Shown here: piece after piece, positions 54,278-62,476 of the stretch
How positions within the stretch are numbered: the stretch's first letter is position 1
Layout: each line of letters opens with the position of its first letter
Assembly (NCBI GenBank): GCA_015060455.1
Contig: SUYM01000010.1
Location: forward strand, 22,121 to 86,120
Origin: Bacteroidales bacterium
GTDB lineage: Bacteria > Bacteroidota > Bacteroidia > Bacteroidales > UBA932
Length of the DNA stretch: 64,000 bases
Direction: 5' to 3'
The notes under the pieces: generated by a model
Seen by the model: the letters and a program-made list of their open reading frames with translations, nothing else
Told to the model about the DNA's origin: nothing
Database searches by the model: none
Made by a program: the position numbers and the translations under genes

Positions 54278-54317
54278 AGATCCTCACGTCGTCATTTCAT
54301 TCCTCCTCAGGATGACA
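54278..54317 (-). repeat. Long variant of the repeat between aroB and aroD-aroA
   Basis: TGTCATCCTGAGGAGGAATG...GTGAGGATCT, about 40 bp: same ends as type A with a longer centre. It fills much of the 85-base gap downstream of aroB. Confidence 0.7.
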
Positions 54318-54325
54318 GCAAGCAC

Positions 54326-55477
54326 TCATGCCATCAAAGAAGCGACTTTCTCCACTGTCATATCCACCATACGCACATCACCCACAGCGGCAGGCAGCAC
54401 GAAATGAATCTTTCCGCCCTCCGCCTTCTTATCCTTCTTCATCAACGGAGCGAGATCCTCCATCTTGAAAGGACAGTTTATAGGCAGACCCACTGAAAGG
54501 AAATCATCCACAAGGCGCTGATGCAGATCAAAATCACACACCTGCATCCACTGCGGGTCAGCGGCAGCAAGTTTCTCAGACAGTTCTGCGGCAAGAATGA
54601 TTCCCATAGCCACAGCCTCGCCATGAGTTATATCGCATGAACGATACTGCGCCAGGGTCTCTATCGCATGGGCAAATGTATGACCCAGATTCAGTTTCCT
54701 GCGCTCTCCGCCCTCAAACTGGTCACGCGAAACCACTCCGGCCTTCACCTTCGCAGCCTCACCTATGAGTTTGAGCAGTTCGTCAGAATACTCCTCAACA
54801 CATTCCTGCCACACATCAGCCTCGTCCCCGCCCTCAGCGACAGCAGTGCAGTAGCGGATATTCATATCGGAAAGCAACCCCACAGCATCATAATAATTCT
54901 CATTATCCTCAATGATGAAGGTCTTGAGCATCTCCGCCACGCCTGAGAGAAAATCCCTGAACGGCAGACTCACAAGCACCTGCGGACACAAATACGTAAA
55001 TTCAGGCTGACGGATGACACCGAGAATATTCTTGTATTTCTCAAAATTCACCCCGGTCTTGCCCCCGATGGCAGCATCCACCTGAGAGAGCAATGTTGTC
55101 GGAACATATGCAAAGCGCACTCCCCTCTTGTATATTGACGCAGCAAATCCGGTCATATCCGAGGTAATGCCACCGCCTATGGCCAGCACAAGGGCATCAC
55201 GGTCAGCACCCTGTTCCAGAAGCCATGAGCATATATCCATGACGGTATCCATGGTCTTGACGGACTCATCAGCCCGGACAAGCATTCCTGGCACACCGGC
55301 ACGGTTCAATATATCCGCAATTTCAGCAGCCGCAGGACAATTCAGCGCCACCTCCTTGTCCATCACGGCATAGACATGGTCATACCCACGGAGCATATCC
55401 TCAATCCCGGACACATCCTGACCGATCTGTATATGGGAAATGACCTCATCGCCCGAATATATTTCTATCCGATTCAT
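54326..55477 (-). CDS. aroB: 3-Dehydroquinate synthase
   Basis: 383 residues from the ATG at 55477, which has GGAGG 6 bases upstream within the end of lspA; the frame extends further but that part is not AroB. Motifs: NAD site LAIGGGITSDMTGFAAS, VPTTLLSQVDAAIGGKTGVN, and zinc-site LNLGHTFAHAIE with a later His. It converts DAHP to 3-dehydroquinate. No dispersed repeat lies inside. One base after the lspA stop. Confidence 0.95.
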   Translation of the reverse strand: MNRIEIYSGDEVISHIQIGQDVSGIEDMLRGYDHVYAVMDKEVALNCPAAAEIADILNRAGVPGMLVRADESVKTMDTVMDICSWLLEQGADRDALVLAIGGGITSDMTGFAASIYKRGVRFAYVPTTLLSQVDAAIGGKTGVNFEKYKNILGVIRQPEFTYLCPQVLVSLPFRDFLSGVAEMLKTFIIEDNENYYDAVGLLSDMNIRYCTAVAEGGDEADVWQECVEEYSDELLKLIGEAAKVKAGVVSRDQFEGGERRKLNLGHTFAHAIETLAQYRSCDITHGEAVAMGIILAAELSEKLAAADPQWMQVCDFDLHQRLVDDFLSVGLPINCPFKMEDLAPLMKKDKKAEGGKIHFVLPAAVGDVRMVDMTVEKVASLMA

Positions 55478-55478
55478 C

Positions 55479-56057
55479 TTAGGCCTCCTTGGAGAAAAAC
55501 TTGTATTGGAAAAGGAGCAGGTATATGGCTCCACATGTGACACAACTGTCAGCGAAATTGAACACTGCTCCGAAGAAGGTCTGCGGATGGTCCATCCACG
55601 GCAGTTTATAATCAAACAGCGGGAAATAGAACATATCCACCACACGGCCGAACATGAACGCGAAAGGCGCCCCCGGCATGGTGATTTCCGGCCATATCAT
55701 ACCGTAGAAGAAACAGTCGATGATATTACCGAAAGCACCGGCTGTGATCATGGTCAGCCCCACAAGCACACCCACAGGAGTCTCCGGTTTCCTGGCCAAC
55801 TTGTTTATCCACCAGCACAGCGCTCCGAAAAGCACAATCCTGAACACGGACAGCAGGGCCTTTCCCCAGAAACCGCCGAAAGCCATACCGAAGGCCATAC
55901 CCTCGTTCAGGACATAATGCAACTTGAACCAGTCGCCTATAACGTCAATGGTCTCGCCAAGATCCATATTGGTCTTGACGAGAACCTTGATAATCTGGTC
56001 TATGACGACAAGAACAACTCCCAAGATCAGGAGTCTGACTGCTTTTGAAAACTTCAT
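55479..56057 (-). CDS. lspA: Lipoprotein signal peptidase II
   Basis: 192 residues, four membrane helices (about 8-26, 66-84, 95-113, 165-183). Catalytic Asp141 (GRVVDMF) and Asp170 (FNFADS); also NEGMAFG and GNIIDCF. The inner-membrane enzyme that cleaves prolipoprotein signals before the lipidated Cys, needed for the many lipoproteins of this PUL. Lies 5 bases after the TraR/DksA-like gene and overlaps the Shine-Dalgarno of aroB. Confidence 0.95.
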   Translation of the reverse strand: MKFSKAVRLLILGVVLVVIDQIIKVLVKTNMDLGETIDVIGDWFKLHYVLNEGMAFGMAFGGFWGKALLSVFRIVLFGALCWWINKLARKPETPVGVLVGLTMITAGAFGNIIDCFFYGMIWPEITMPGAPFAFMFGRVVDMFYFPLFDYKLPWMDHPQTFFGAVFNFADSCVTCGAIYLLLFQYKFFSKEA

Positions 56058-56062
56058 CAGTC

Positions 56063-56470
56063 CTACTTGTTCTTGTTCATCATTTCCTTAGCCTCAACTG
56101 TGAGGGTAGCATGAGGAACAAGACGGAGACGCTCCTTAGGTATCAGTTTACCGGTCACACGACATACTCCATAGGTCTTGTTCTCGATTCTGACAAGGGC
56201 GGCCTCGAGGTTCTGGATGAACTTGAACTGACGCTGCGCAAGTGCATCGGCCTCTTCCTTTGAAAGGAGCATGGCACCCTCTTCCATTCCCTTGAATGTA
56301 GGAGACGTATCCTCGATGTCATTGCTTGAACCATGAGTTATAACATCACGAAGATGCTTATATTCAGTCTTTGCGTTCTGAAGCATTTCAAGTATGATGG
56401 CCTTGAACTCCTGGAGTTCCTCATCACTGTAACGGAGTTTTTCCGGTACGTTCTTCATTTCTTCTGCCAT
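56063..56470 (-). CDS. TraR/DksA-family protein with degenerate zinc finger
   Basis: 135 residues: coiled-coil N-terminus (about 15-100), then the TraR/DksA C-terminal pattern YGVCRVTGKLIPKERLRLVPHAT. Only one Cys of the usual four-Cys finger remains (Cys109); positions 2-4 are lost. Family members bind RNA polymerase and modulate transcription. It lies between ileS and lspA, 5 bases before the latter. Confidence 0.85.
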   Translation of the reverse strand: MAEEMKNVPEKLRYSDEELQEFKAIILEMLQNAKTEYKHLRDVITHGSSNDIEDTSPTFKGMEEGAMLLSKEEADALAQRQFKFIQNLEAALVRIENKTYGVCRVTGKLIPKERLRLVPHATLTVEAKEMMNKNK

Positions 56471-56507
56471 AGTGTTATTGTTTTGTTTGTTAATATTTTC
56501 TTGTAAC

Positions 56508-56535
56508 AGATCCTTCGCTTCCGCTCAGGATGACA
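56508..56535 (-). repeat. Type A repeat, intergenic between ileS and TraR/DksA gene
   Basis: A 28-bp copy with one extra C. A further partial similarity (ACGCTCAGGAT) follows at 56551-56561, with a short AGGAT/ATCCT hairpin at 56557-56570. Confidence 0.85.
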
Positions 56536-56596
56536 ATCTTCAGTCTTTTTACGCTCAGGATAATAATCCTAAGATATCTTTCGCGGGCGTCTTATG

Positions 56597-59500
56597 TTAC
56601 CTGCGGGTAACGGCAATACGGATAGAGCCCTCGTTCCACTCCACCTCAGGAGCATCACCGGCCTGGTCAAGACGGGCCGCCTCAACAGACAGCGCAAGGG
56701 TCTGCGAGCCTACATATTCTGCAAAATTAGCAAGCGAAGCAGTGATTTCATCATAAGCCTCACCTTCTGCATATATCTTCACATCCACCTTGTCAGTCAC
56801 CTCGAAACCGCTGCTCTTGCGCAGATTCTGGATACGGTTGATAAGTTCACGCGCCACACCTTCCTGTCTGAGAGCCTCTGTGATGGTCACATCGAGAGCG
56901 ATTGTCATAGAACCCTCAGTCGCAACCAGCCAACCAGGCATATCCTCTGACGAGATTTCGTAATCACCCTTGTTCAATGTCACATCTCCGGAAGGCAGAC
57001 TCAAAACATATCCTGTGCCAGAAGCCTCTGAGGCCTGGATTGCAGTAATCACATCCTGTCCCAAAGTACCGAAGGCCGCAGCAATCTCCTTCATCTGCTT
57101 GCCATATATCTTGCCAAGAGTCTTGAAATTAGGCTTGATCTTCTTGGTTATAAGTCCGGTGGTATCTGAAATGAACTCAGCCTCCTTCACATTCACCTCA
57201 CCCAGAATCAGATCCTTCACTGCCTCCAGCTGCTCCTTCACATGGGCATCGATGACAGGAATGATGATCTTTGAAAGCGGCTTGCGCACATTGATTTCCG
57301 CCTTGCGACGAAGGGCAAGCACCATTGAGGTAGCCCTCTGTGCCAATGCCATCCTCTCTTCAAGGTCCTTATCAACCACAGTCTCGTCATACTCCGGCAT
57401 CGCCACATAGTGAACTGACTCCGACTCACCCTCCACAAGGTCAAGATAGAGCCTGTCCATGAAGAACGGAGCGATAGGCGCCGAAAGTTTTGCAACAGCC
57501 ACAAGTATCTGATAAAGAGTCTGATATGCTGAAAGTTTATCAGTATCCATCGTACCTCCCCAGAATCTCTTTCTGCCAAGACGCACATACCAGTTACTTA
57601 CATGGTCACATACAAAATCCTGGATGAGACGGCCCGCCGTGGTTATATCATAATCCTCGTATGCCGCCGTAACATCCTTCACGAGGGTGTTGAGAAGAGA
57701 TATTACCCATCTGTCGATCTCCGGACGCTCTACCATCGGAACTGCCTCTGCCTTAGGGTCAAAGCCGTCGATATTGGCATAAAGCGCGAAGAATGAATAT
57801 GTATTGTAAAGTGTGCCGAAGAATTTGCGACGTACCTCATCCACGCCGTTCGAGTCGAAACGGAGGTTGTCCCATGGCTGGGCGTTGGTGAGCATATACC
57901 ATCTTACAGCATCTGCACCGTATGTATCAAGTGCCCAGAACGGATCCACAGCATTGCCCAGACGCTTGCTCATCTTGTTTCCATCCTTGTCGAGAACGAG
58001 ACCGTTCGAGATCACTCTCTTGAATGCGCACTTGTCGCTTACCATCGTGTTGATCGCATGAAGGGTATAGAACCAGCCACGAGTCTGATCCACTCCCTCT
58101 GCGATGAAGTCCGCTGTAATGCCGAACTTCTCACCGCCAAGGTTACGGAGACCCTCCTGAGCGTATGGCATCGCACCAGAATCGAACCACACGTCGATCA
58201 GATCCAGTTCACGCACCATCTTGCGACCGCTTTCGGACACAAGGAAGATGTTGTCCACGTAAGGACGGTGGATATCTATCTTGTCATAGTTTTCCTTTGA
58301 CATATCAGCAGGATCAAAGCCCTTGTCTGCCAATGGGTTGCTTGTCATATATCCCGCTGCAACCGCCTTGTCGATCTCAGCATAGAGTTCAGCCACCGAG
58401 CCTATGCACTTGGCCTCCTTACCATCCTCGGTCTGCCAGATAGGGAGCGGTGTGCCCCAGTAACGGCTACGGCTGAGATTCCAGTCCTGGATATTCTCAA
58501 GCCACTTTCCGAAACGGCCTGTACCTGTCGATTCCGGCTTCCATGTGATCTGCTCGTTGAGTTCCATCATCCTCTCGCGTACTGCTGTGGTCTTGATGAA
58601 CCATGAGTTCAACGGATAGTAGAGCACCGGCTTGTCAGTACGCCAGCAGTGAGGATAGTTATGTGTATGTTTCTCTATCTTGAAAGCCTTGTTCTGCTGT
58701 TTGAGCATCACGCAGATATCGACGTCAAGGGTAGGCGCATCTTCGGCAAGTGTCGGATCGTATGAGTTCTTGACATAGCGTCCCGCCCACTCAGGATAGT
58801 CCGCAGACATGTTAGCGGCCGCATATTCAGGATCCAGGTCCTCGACGCAGAAGAAACGTCCTCGAAGATCCACCTGAGCATGAAGGTCACCGTTGCGGTC
58901 AACCACCTGAAGGCCTGGCACTCCGGCAGCCTTTGCCACCTTGGCGTCATCCGCACCGAAGGTCGGAGCGATATGAACGATACCGGTACCGTCTTCTGTC
59001 GTCACATAATCACCCGGAATAACCCTGAACGCACCCTCTCCCGGATTGAACCAAGGAATGAGTTGCTCATAACTGATGCCGGTGAGTTCACTGCCTTTAA
59101 GAGTGCCGTCAAGCACCTTGAACGGAACGAGTTTATCACCCGCCTTATAGTCTTCAAGCGCGATATCTGCTGCCTTAGGATTGAAATGTGCGTTCACAAG
59201 AGCCTGAGCCACAACATAGAGGGCAGGCTGACCTGTATATGGATTGAACGAAAGGACGCGGACATAGTCGATGTTCGGACCCACGCAGAGTGCAGTGTTT
59301 GACGGAAGGGTCCAAGGAGTGGTTGTCCATGCAAGGAAATACGGCTGAACACCCTCGCTGTAAAGGAACTCGGATTTCTCGTCACGCACGACCTTGAACT
59401 GAGCCACGCAGGTTGTATCCTTCACGTCACGGTAGCAGCCCGGCTGGTTGAGTTCATGCGTACTCAGACCGGTTCCTGCAGCCGGAGAATATGGCTGGAT

Positions 59501-60031
59501 GGACTTGCCCTTATAGAGAAGGCCCTTGTCGTAAATCTTCTTGAGCAGATACCAGAGAGTCTCGATATATCGGTTGTCGTATGTGATATACGGGTCATTC
59601 ATATCCACCCAATATCCCACACGCTCGGTCATGTTCACCCACTCGGCGGTATATTTCATCACCTCCTTGCGGCATGCGTCATTATACTCCTCAACGGAGA
59701 TTTTCGTTCCGATATCTTCCTTGGTGATACCCAGCATCTTCTCCACACCGAGTTCCACAGGAAGTCCGTGAGTATCCCATCCTGCACGACGGTTCACCTT
59801 ATATCCGCTCTGGGTCTTGTAGCGGCAGATGGCGTCCTTGATGGAACGGGCCATCACATGGTGGATGCCCGGCATTCCGTTAGCAGAAGGCGGCCCCTCG
59901 AAAAATATGAATTCCGGAGCGCCTTCCCTCAGTTCAAGAGACTTCTCGAACGCATGATTCTTCTTCCATCTTTCAAGCACCTCGTTGCCGGCGGCCACAA
60001 GATCAAGTCCTTTATATTCCTTAAATGCCAT
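56597..60031 (-). CDS. ileS: Isoleucyl-tRNA synthetase
   Basis: 1144 residues from the ATG at 60031 (MAFKEYKGLDL). HIGH-type motif GIHHVMARS about residue 55, NRRAGWDTHGLPVE, editing domain about 180-400, DVWFDSGAMPYAQ and KMSKRLGN about residue 690, then anticodon-binding and C-terminal domains. Charges tRNA-Ile. No dispersed repeat is found inside this large gene. Divergent from cvpA. Confidence 0.97.
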   Translation of the reverse strand: MAFKEYKGLDLVAAGNEVLERWKKNHAFEKSLELREGAPEFIFFEGPPSANGMPGIHHVMARSIKDAICRYKTQSGYKVNRRAGWDTHGLPVELGVEKMLGITKEDIGTKISVEEYNDACRKEVMKYTAEWVNMTERVGYWVDMNDPYITYDNRYIETLWYLLKKIYDKGLLYKGKSIQPYSPAAGTGLSTHELNQPGCYRDVKDTTCVAQFKVVRDEKSEFLYSEGVQPYFLAWTTTPWTLPSNTALCVGPNIDYVRVLSFNPYTGQPALYVVAQALVNAHFNPKAADIALEDYKAGDKLVPFKVLDGTLKGSELTGISYEQLIPWFNPGEGAFRVIPGDYVTTEDGTGIVHIAPTFGADDAKVAKAAGVPGLQVVDRNGDLHAQVDLRGRFFCVEDLDPEYAAANMSADYPEWAGRYVKNSYDPTLAEDAPTLDVDICVMLKQQNKAFKIEKHTHNYPHCWRTDKPVLYYPLNSWFIKTTAVRERMMELNEQITWKPESTGTGRFGKWLENIQDWNLSRSRYWGTPLPIWQTEDGKEAKCIGSVAELYAEIDKAVAAGYMTSNPLADKGFDPADMSKENYDKIDIHRPYVDNIFLVSESGRKMVRELDLIDVWFDSGAMPYAQEGLRNLGGEKFGITADFIAEGVDQTRGWFYTLHAINTMVSDKCAFKRVISNGLVLDKDGNKMSKRLGNAVDPFWALDTYGADAVRWYMLTNAQPWDNLRFDSNGVDEVRRKFFGTLYNTYSFFALYANIDGFDPKAEAVPMVERPEIDRWVISLLNTLVKDVTAAYEDYDITTAGRLIQDFVCDHVSNWYVRLGRKRFWGGTMDTDKLSAYQTLYQILVAVAKLSAPIAPFFMDRLYLDLVEGESESVHYVAMPEYDETVVDKDLEERMALAQRATSMVLALRRKAEINVRKPLSKIIIPVIDAHVKEQLEAVKDLILGEVNVKEAEFISDTTGLITKKIKPNFKTLGKIYGKQMKEIAAAFGTLGQDVITAIQASEASGTGYVLSLPSGDVTLNKGDYEISSEDMPGWLVATEGSMTIALDVTITEALRQEGVARELINRIQNLRKSSGFEVTDKVDVKIYAEGEAYDEITASLANFAEYVGSQTLALSVEAARLDQAGDAPEVEWNEGSIRIAVTRR

Positions 60032-60054
60032 AATTGTACGTTGTATCGCCAAAA

Positions 60055-60088
60055 TTTGCGGCTATATTTAAAATATTGTCTATTTTTG
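60055..60088 (+). promoter_or_regulatory. Promoter of cvpA-tsaB
   Basis: TTTG at 60055-60058, 22-base spacer, TATTTTTG at 60081-60088. Confidence 0.62.
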
Positions 60089-60092
60089 CATC

Positions 60093-60108
60093 TGAGACAC
60101 GTGTCTCA
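60093..60108. promoter_or_regulatory. 16-bp perfect palindrome at the cvpA start site (operator candidate)
   Basis: TGAGACACGTGTCTCA begins 5 bases after the -7 box, over the expected transcription start. A symmetric dimer-binding site is plausible; no regulator can be named. Confidence 0.5.
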
Positions 60109-60147
60109 AAATTTCAATCCGCAAATATACACATTTTAGGGAGATTT

Positions 60148-60651
60148 ATGAACATATTGGACGTCATTATTTTGGTCTGCCTGATTCCAGCCATAATACA
60201 GGGCATCAGGAAAGGCTTTATAGAACAGGTGATATCGACAGTATCGCTGATTATAGGCATCTGGCTGTCAGCCAAATTTGCCGATGTTGTGGGACAGTGG
60301 TTAGGAGGATTCCTGACAGCCTCCGAGCAGACCCTGAAATTCGTCGCATTCATAATCATTCTCGTTGCTGTATGCGTAGGACTGCTGCTGCTTGGAAAAA
60401 TCATCGAAAAACTTGTCCAACTGATCACGCTCGGATGGGTGAACAGGTTATTGGGTGTTGTTTTCGCCATCGCTAAATGTTTTCTCATACTTGGAGTGGT
60501 GCTGCTCCTTTTCGAATACCTCAACAACGCATTCCATATGGTCAATCAGGAATACATTGACAGTTCAAGAATGTATCAGGCTGTCAAATGGGTGGCTGAC
60601 ACCGTATTCCCATACATCACGAGCATGCTGAACATTCCGAGCCATGCATAG
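60148..60651 (+). CDS. cvpA: CvpA-family membrane protein
   Basis: 167 residues from the ATG at 60148, after TTAGGGAG. Four hydrophobic helices (about 2-20, 25-45, 62-83, 100-122), typical of CvpA/colicin V production-type proteins; molecular role unclear. Overlaps tsaB by 8 bases, so co-translated. An ATG-less upstream extension was not used because it enters the promoter. Confidence 0.85.
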   Translation: MNILDVIILVCLIPAIIQGIRKGFIEQVISTVSLIIGIWLSAKFADVVGQWLGGFLTASEQTLKFVAFIIILVAVCVGLLLLGKIIEKLVQLITLGWVNRLLGVVFAIAKCFLILGVVLLLFEYLNNAFHMVNQEYIDSSRMYQAVKWVADTVFPYITSMLNIPSHA

Positions 60652-61453
60652 ACTGATACTCATAGAGACCTCCACTGCACTCTGCTCTGTCGCTCTTGCC
60701 GAGAACGGAGCGGTGACGGCATATCGTGAAAGTTCCGCACCAAAGGCACATGCATCTCTGACTGCGGTCTTCGTGCAGGAGGTGCTTGCTGAAAGAGGCT
60801 TGACATTGGCTGACTGCGATGCCGTCTGCGTAAGCAAGGGCCCCGGATCATATACAGGACTCCGCGTGGGGGTCTCGACTGCCAAAGGATTATGTTTCGG
60901 TTCGGGCAAGCCGCTTATAGCCGTCGGCACACTTGACACGCTTGTAGCACAGGCTCACGAAGATATTGCCGGTCAAGCCGGCACTGTCATCCCGAGCGAC
61001 ACACAAACTGTCATCCCGAGCGAAGTCGAGGGATCTGCCACAGCATACAAGTACATCATCCCGATGATAGACGCCCGCCGCATGGAAGTTTATTCCGCGG
61101 TGTTTGACCGCTGCGTCACTCCAGACGATCCTTCTGTCATCCTGGGCGACAGCGAAGGATCTGCACAATACCCGCAAATCACCCCAACCGCACCAGTAAT
61201 CGTTGATGAAAACAGTTTTGCAGAGTACCTCGAGCAGGGTCCATGCCTTTTCATCGGCGACGGTGCAGGGAAATGCGCAGATGTCATAAAGCATCCGAAC
61301 GCACATTTCCACCAGTGCAACCCGAAGGCATCGGCCATGTTGCAGCCCGCCCTCGATGCCTATAAAGAAAAACGATTCGAAGATGTCGCATACTTCGAAC
61401 CGTTCTATCTCAAGGAATTTGTCGCCACCGTCAGCAAGAAGAAACTTTTCTGA
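60644..61453 (+). CDS. tsaB: tRNA threonylcarbamoyladenosine biosynthesis protein TsaB
   Basis: 269 residues. ASKHA-like N-terminus: LILIETST, AHASLT and SKGPGSYTGLRVGVSTAKGL about 64-82. Works with TsaD and TsaE in t6A formation. Two dispersed repeats lie in frame: about residues 114-131 (VIPSDTQTVIPSEVEGS, a partial plus a full copy) and about 165-173 (VILGDSEGS), either side of the conserved PMIDARRMEVYSAVFD segment. Usual TsaB is about 225-235 residues. Convergent with cysK, 8 bases apart. Confidence 0.92.
   Translation: MHRLILIETSTALCSVALAENGAVTAYRESSAPKAHASLTAVFVQEVLAERGLTLADCDAVCVSKGPGSYTGLRVGVSTAKGLCFGSGKPLIAVGTLDTLVAQAHEDIAGQAGTVIPSDTQTVIPSEVEGSATAYKYIIPMIDARRMEVYSAVFDRCVTPDDPSVILGDSEGSAQYPQITPTAPVIVDENSFAEYLEQGPCLFIGDGAGKCADVIKHPNAHFHQCNPKASAMLQPALDAYKEKRFEDVAYFEPFYLKEFVATVSKKKLF
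60985..61000 (+). repeat. Partial type B repeat inside tsaB
   Basis: TGTCATCCCGAGCGAC, the first half of the neighbouring full copy, 8 bases upstream of it. Read as VIPSD. Confidence 0.75.
61009..61036 (+). repeat. Type B repeat inside tsaB
   Basis: TGTCATCCCGAGCG...GAGGGATCT, 28 bp, read as VIPSEVEGS in a different frame from the aroC and aroA copies. Confidence 0.9.
61135..61162 (+). repeat. Diverged type A repeat inside tsaB
   Basis: TGTCATCCTGGGCG...GAAGGATCT, 28 bp, read as VILGDSEGS. Two or three substitutions from consensus suggest an older insertion. Confidence 0.85.
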
Positions 61454-61461
61454 CAACCCGC

Positions 61462-62370
61462 CTACTCTGAATACGGGTCGAACATCACAGTAGAAATATA
61501 TTTTTCAGCCCTGTCGGGGAATAGAACCACAATGTTTCCCGACGGGATTCTTGTTGCAGTGCGGACTGCTGCCAGCATGGCGGCACCACTGCTCATTCCC
61601 GCAAATATACCCTCTTGAAGAATTAGTTGCCGGGCCATTTCTATTGCATCTTCACTTTCGACAAGTTCCTGAATATCAATCTTTGACGGGTCATATATAT
61701 CAGGAACAATAGCCTCCTCCATATTCTTCAGGCCCTGAATGTAATGCCCCTTGACCGGCTGCGCACAAACTATCTTTATGCTCGGCTTCATTATCTTCAG
61801 GAATCTCGACAACCCCATTATAGTGCCGGAAGTACCCAGGGCGCACACGAGATAATCTATTTCTCCTCCCGTCTGCTGCCATATTTCCAAGGCCGTGGTC
61901 TCGTAATGGGCAAGGTAGTTTGCTGCATTGGCAAACTGGTCAGGCATGAAGTATTTATCAGGATTCTCCGCAACCATCTTACGGGCAAGCCTTATGGCGC
62001 CGTCTGTGCCCTCATTGGCTGGGGTCAGGATCACCTTGCCTCCCAACGAGCGTATAATCTTGCGCCTTTCCATCGAGACCGCCTCACTCATGACAATCTC
62101 CACCGGATAACCTTTTGCTATACCGATGATTGCCAGACCGATGCCGGTGTTGCCTGATGTCGGCTCGATTATCGTCTGACCCGGTTTCAGCCTGCCCTCC
62201 TTTTCAGCATCGGAAATCATTTTCACCGCAATACGGTCCTTGATGCTTCCTGTGGGGTTGAAACCTTCTATCTTTGCGAATATGTTTACATCAGGATTGG
62301 GGTTCAATCTGTTGATCCTGACCATCGGAGTGTTGCCGATAGCCTCCAGAATATTGTTCTTTATGTCCAT
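61462..62370 (-). CDS. cysK: Cysteine synthase (O-acetylserine sulfhydrylase)
   Basis: 302 residues. PLP lysine Lys44 (PTGSIKDR), TSGNTGIGLA substrate loop about 71, GTSGTIMG phosphate-binding loop about 178, and a C-terminal SSGAA segment. Makes cysteine from O-acetylserine and sulfide in the cytoplasm. It lies downstream of the NlpC/P60 gene with a 106-base gap that holds imperfect GCCTTCT repeats and a weak AGCCT/AGGCT hairpin. Confidence 0.95.
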   Translation of the reverse strand: MDIKNNILEAIGNTPMVRINRLNPNPDVNIFAKIEGFNPTGSIKDRIAVKMISDAEKEGRLKPGQTIIEPTSGNTGIGLAIIGIAKGYPVEIVMSEAVSMERRKIIRSLGGKVILTPANEGTDGAIRLARKMVAENPDKYFMPDQFANAANYLAHYETTALEIWQQTGGEIDYLVCALGTSGTIMGLSRFLKIMKPSIKIVCAQPVKGHYIQGLKNMEEAIVPDIYDPSKIDIQELVESEDAIEMARQLILQEGIFAGMSSGAAMLAAVRTATRIPSGNIVVLFPDRAEKYISTVMFDPYSE

Positions 62371-62476
62371 CTGTGTCCGTTTTATTGCATATAGCCTTCT
62401 ATTATTAGGCTTCTATGGCCTTTTTTCTTTATGCCTCAACAGCCTTCCTGTCTGTTTTGCCAGCCTTTTGTGCCGG

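Noticed and set aside
55478..55645. N-terminal extension of aroB
   Set aside because: The extension lies within lspA in another frame and does not resemble AroB; the ATG at 55477 has a Shine-Dalgarno.
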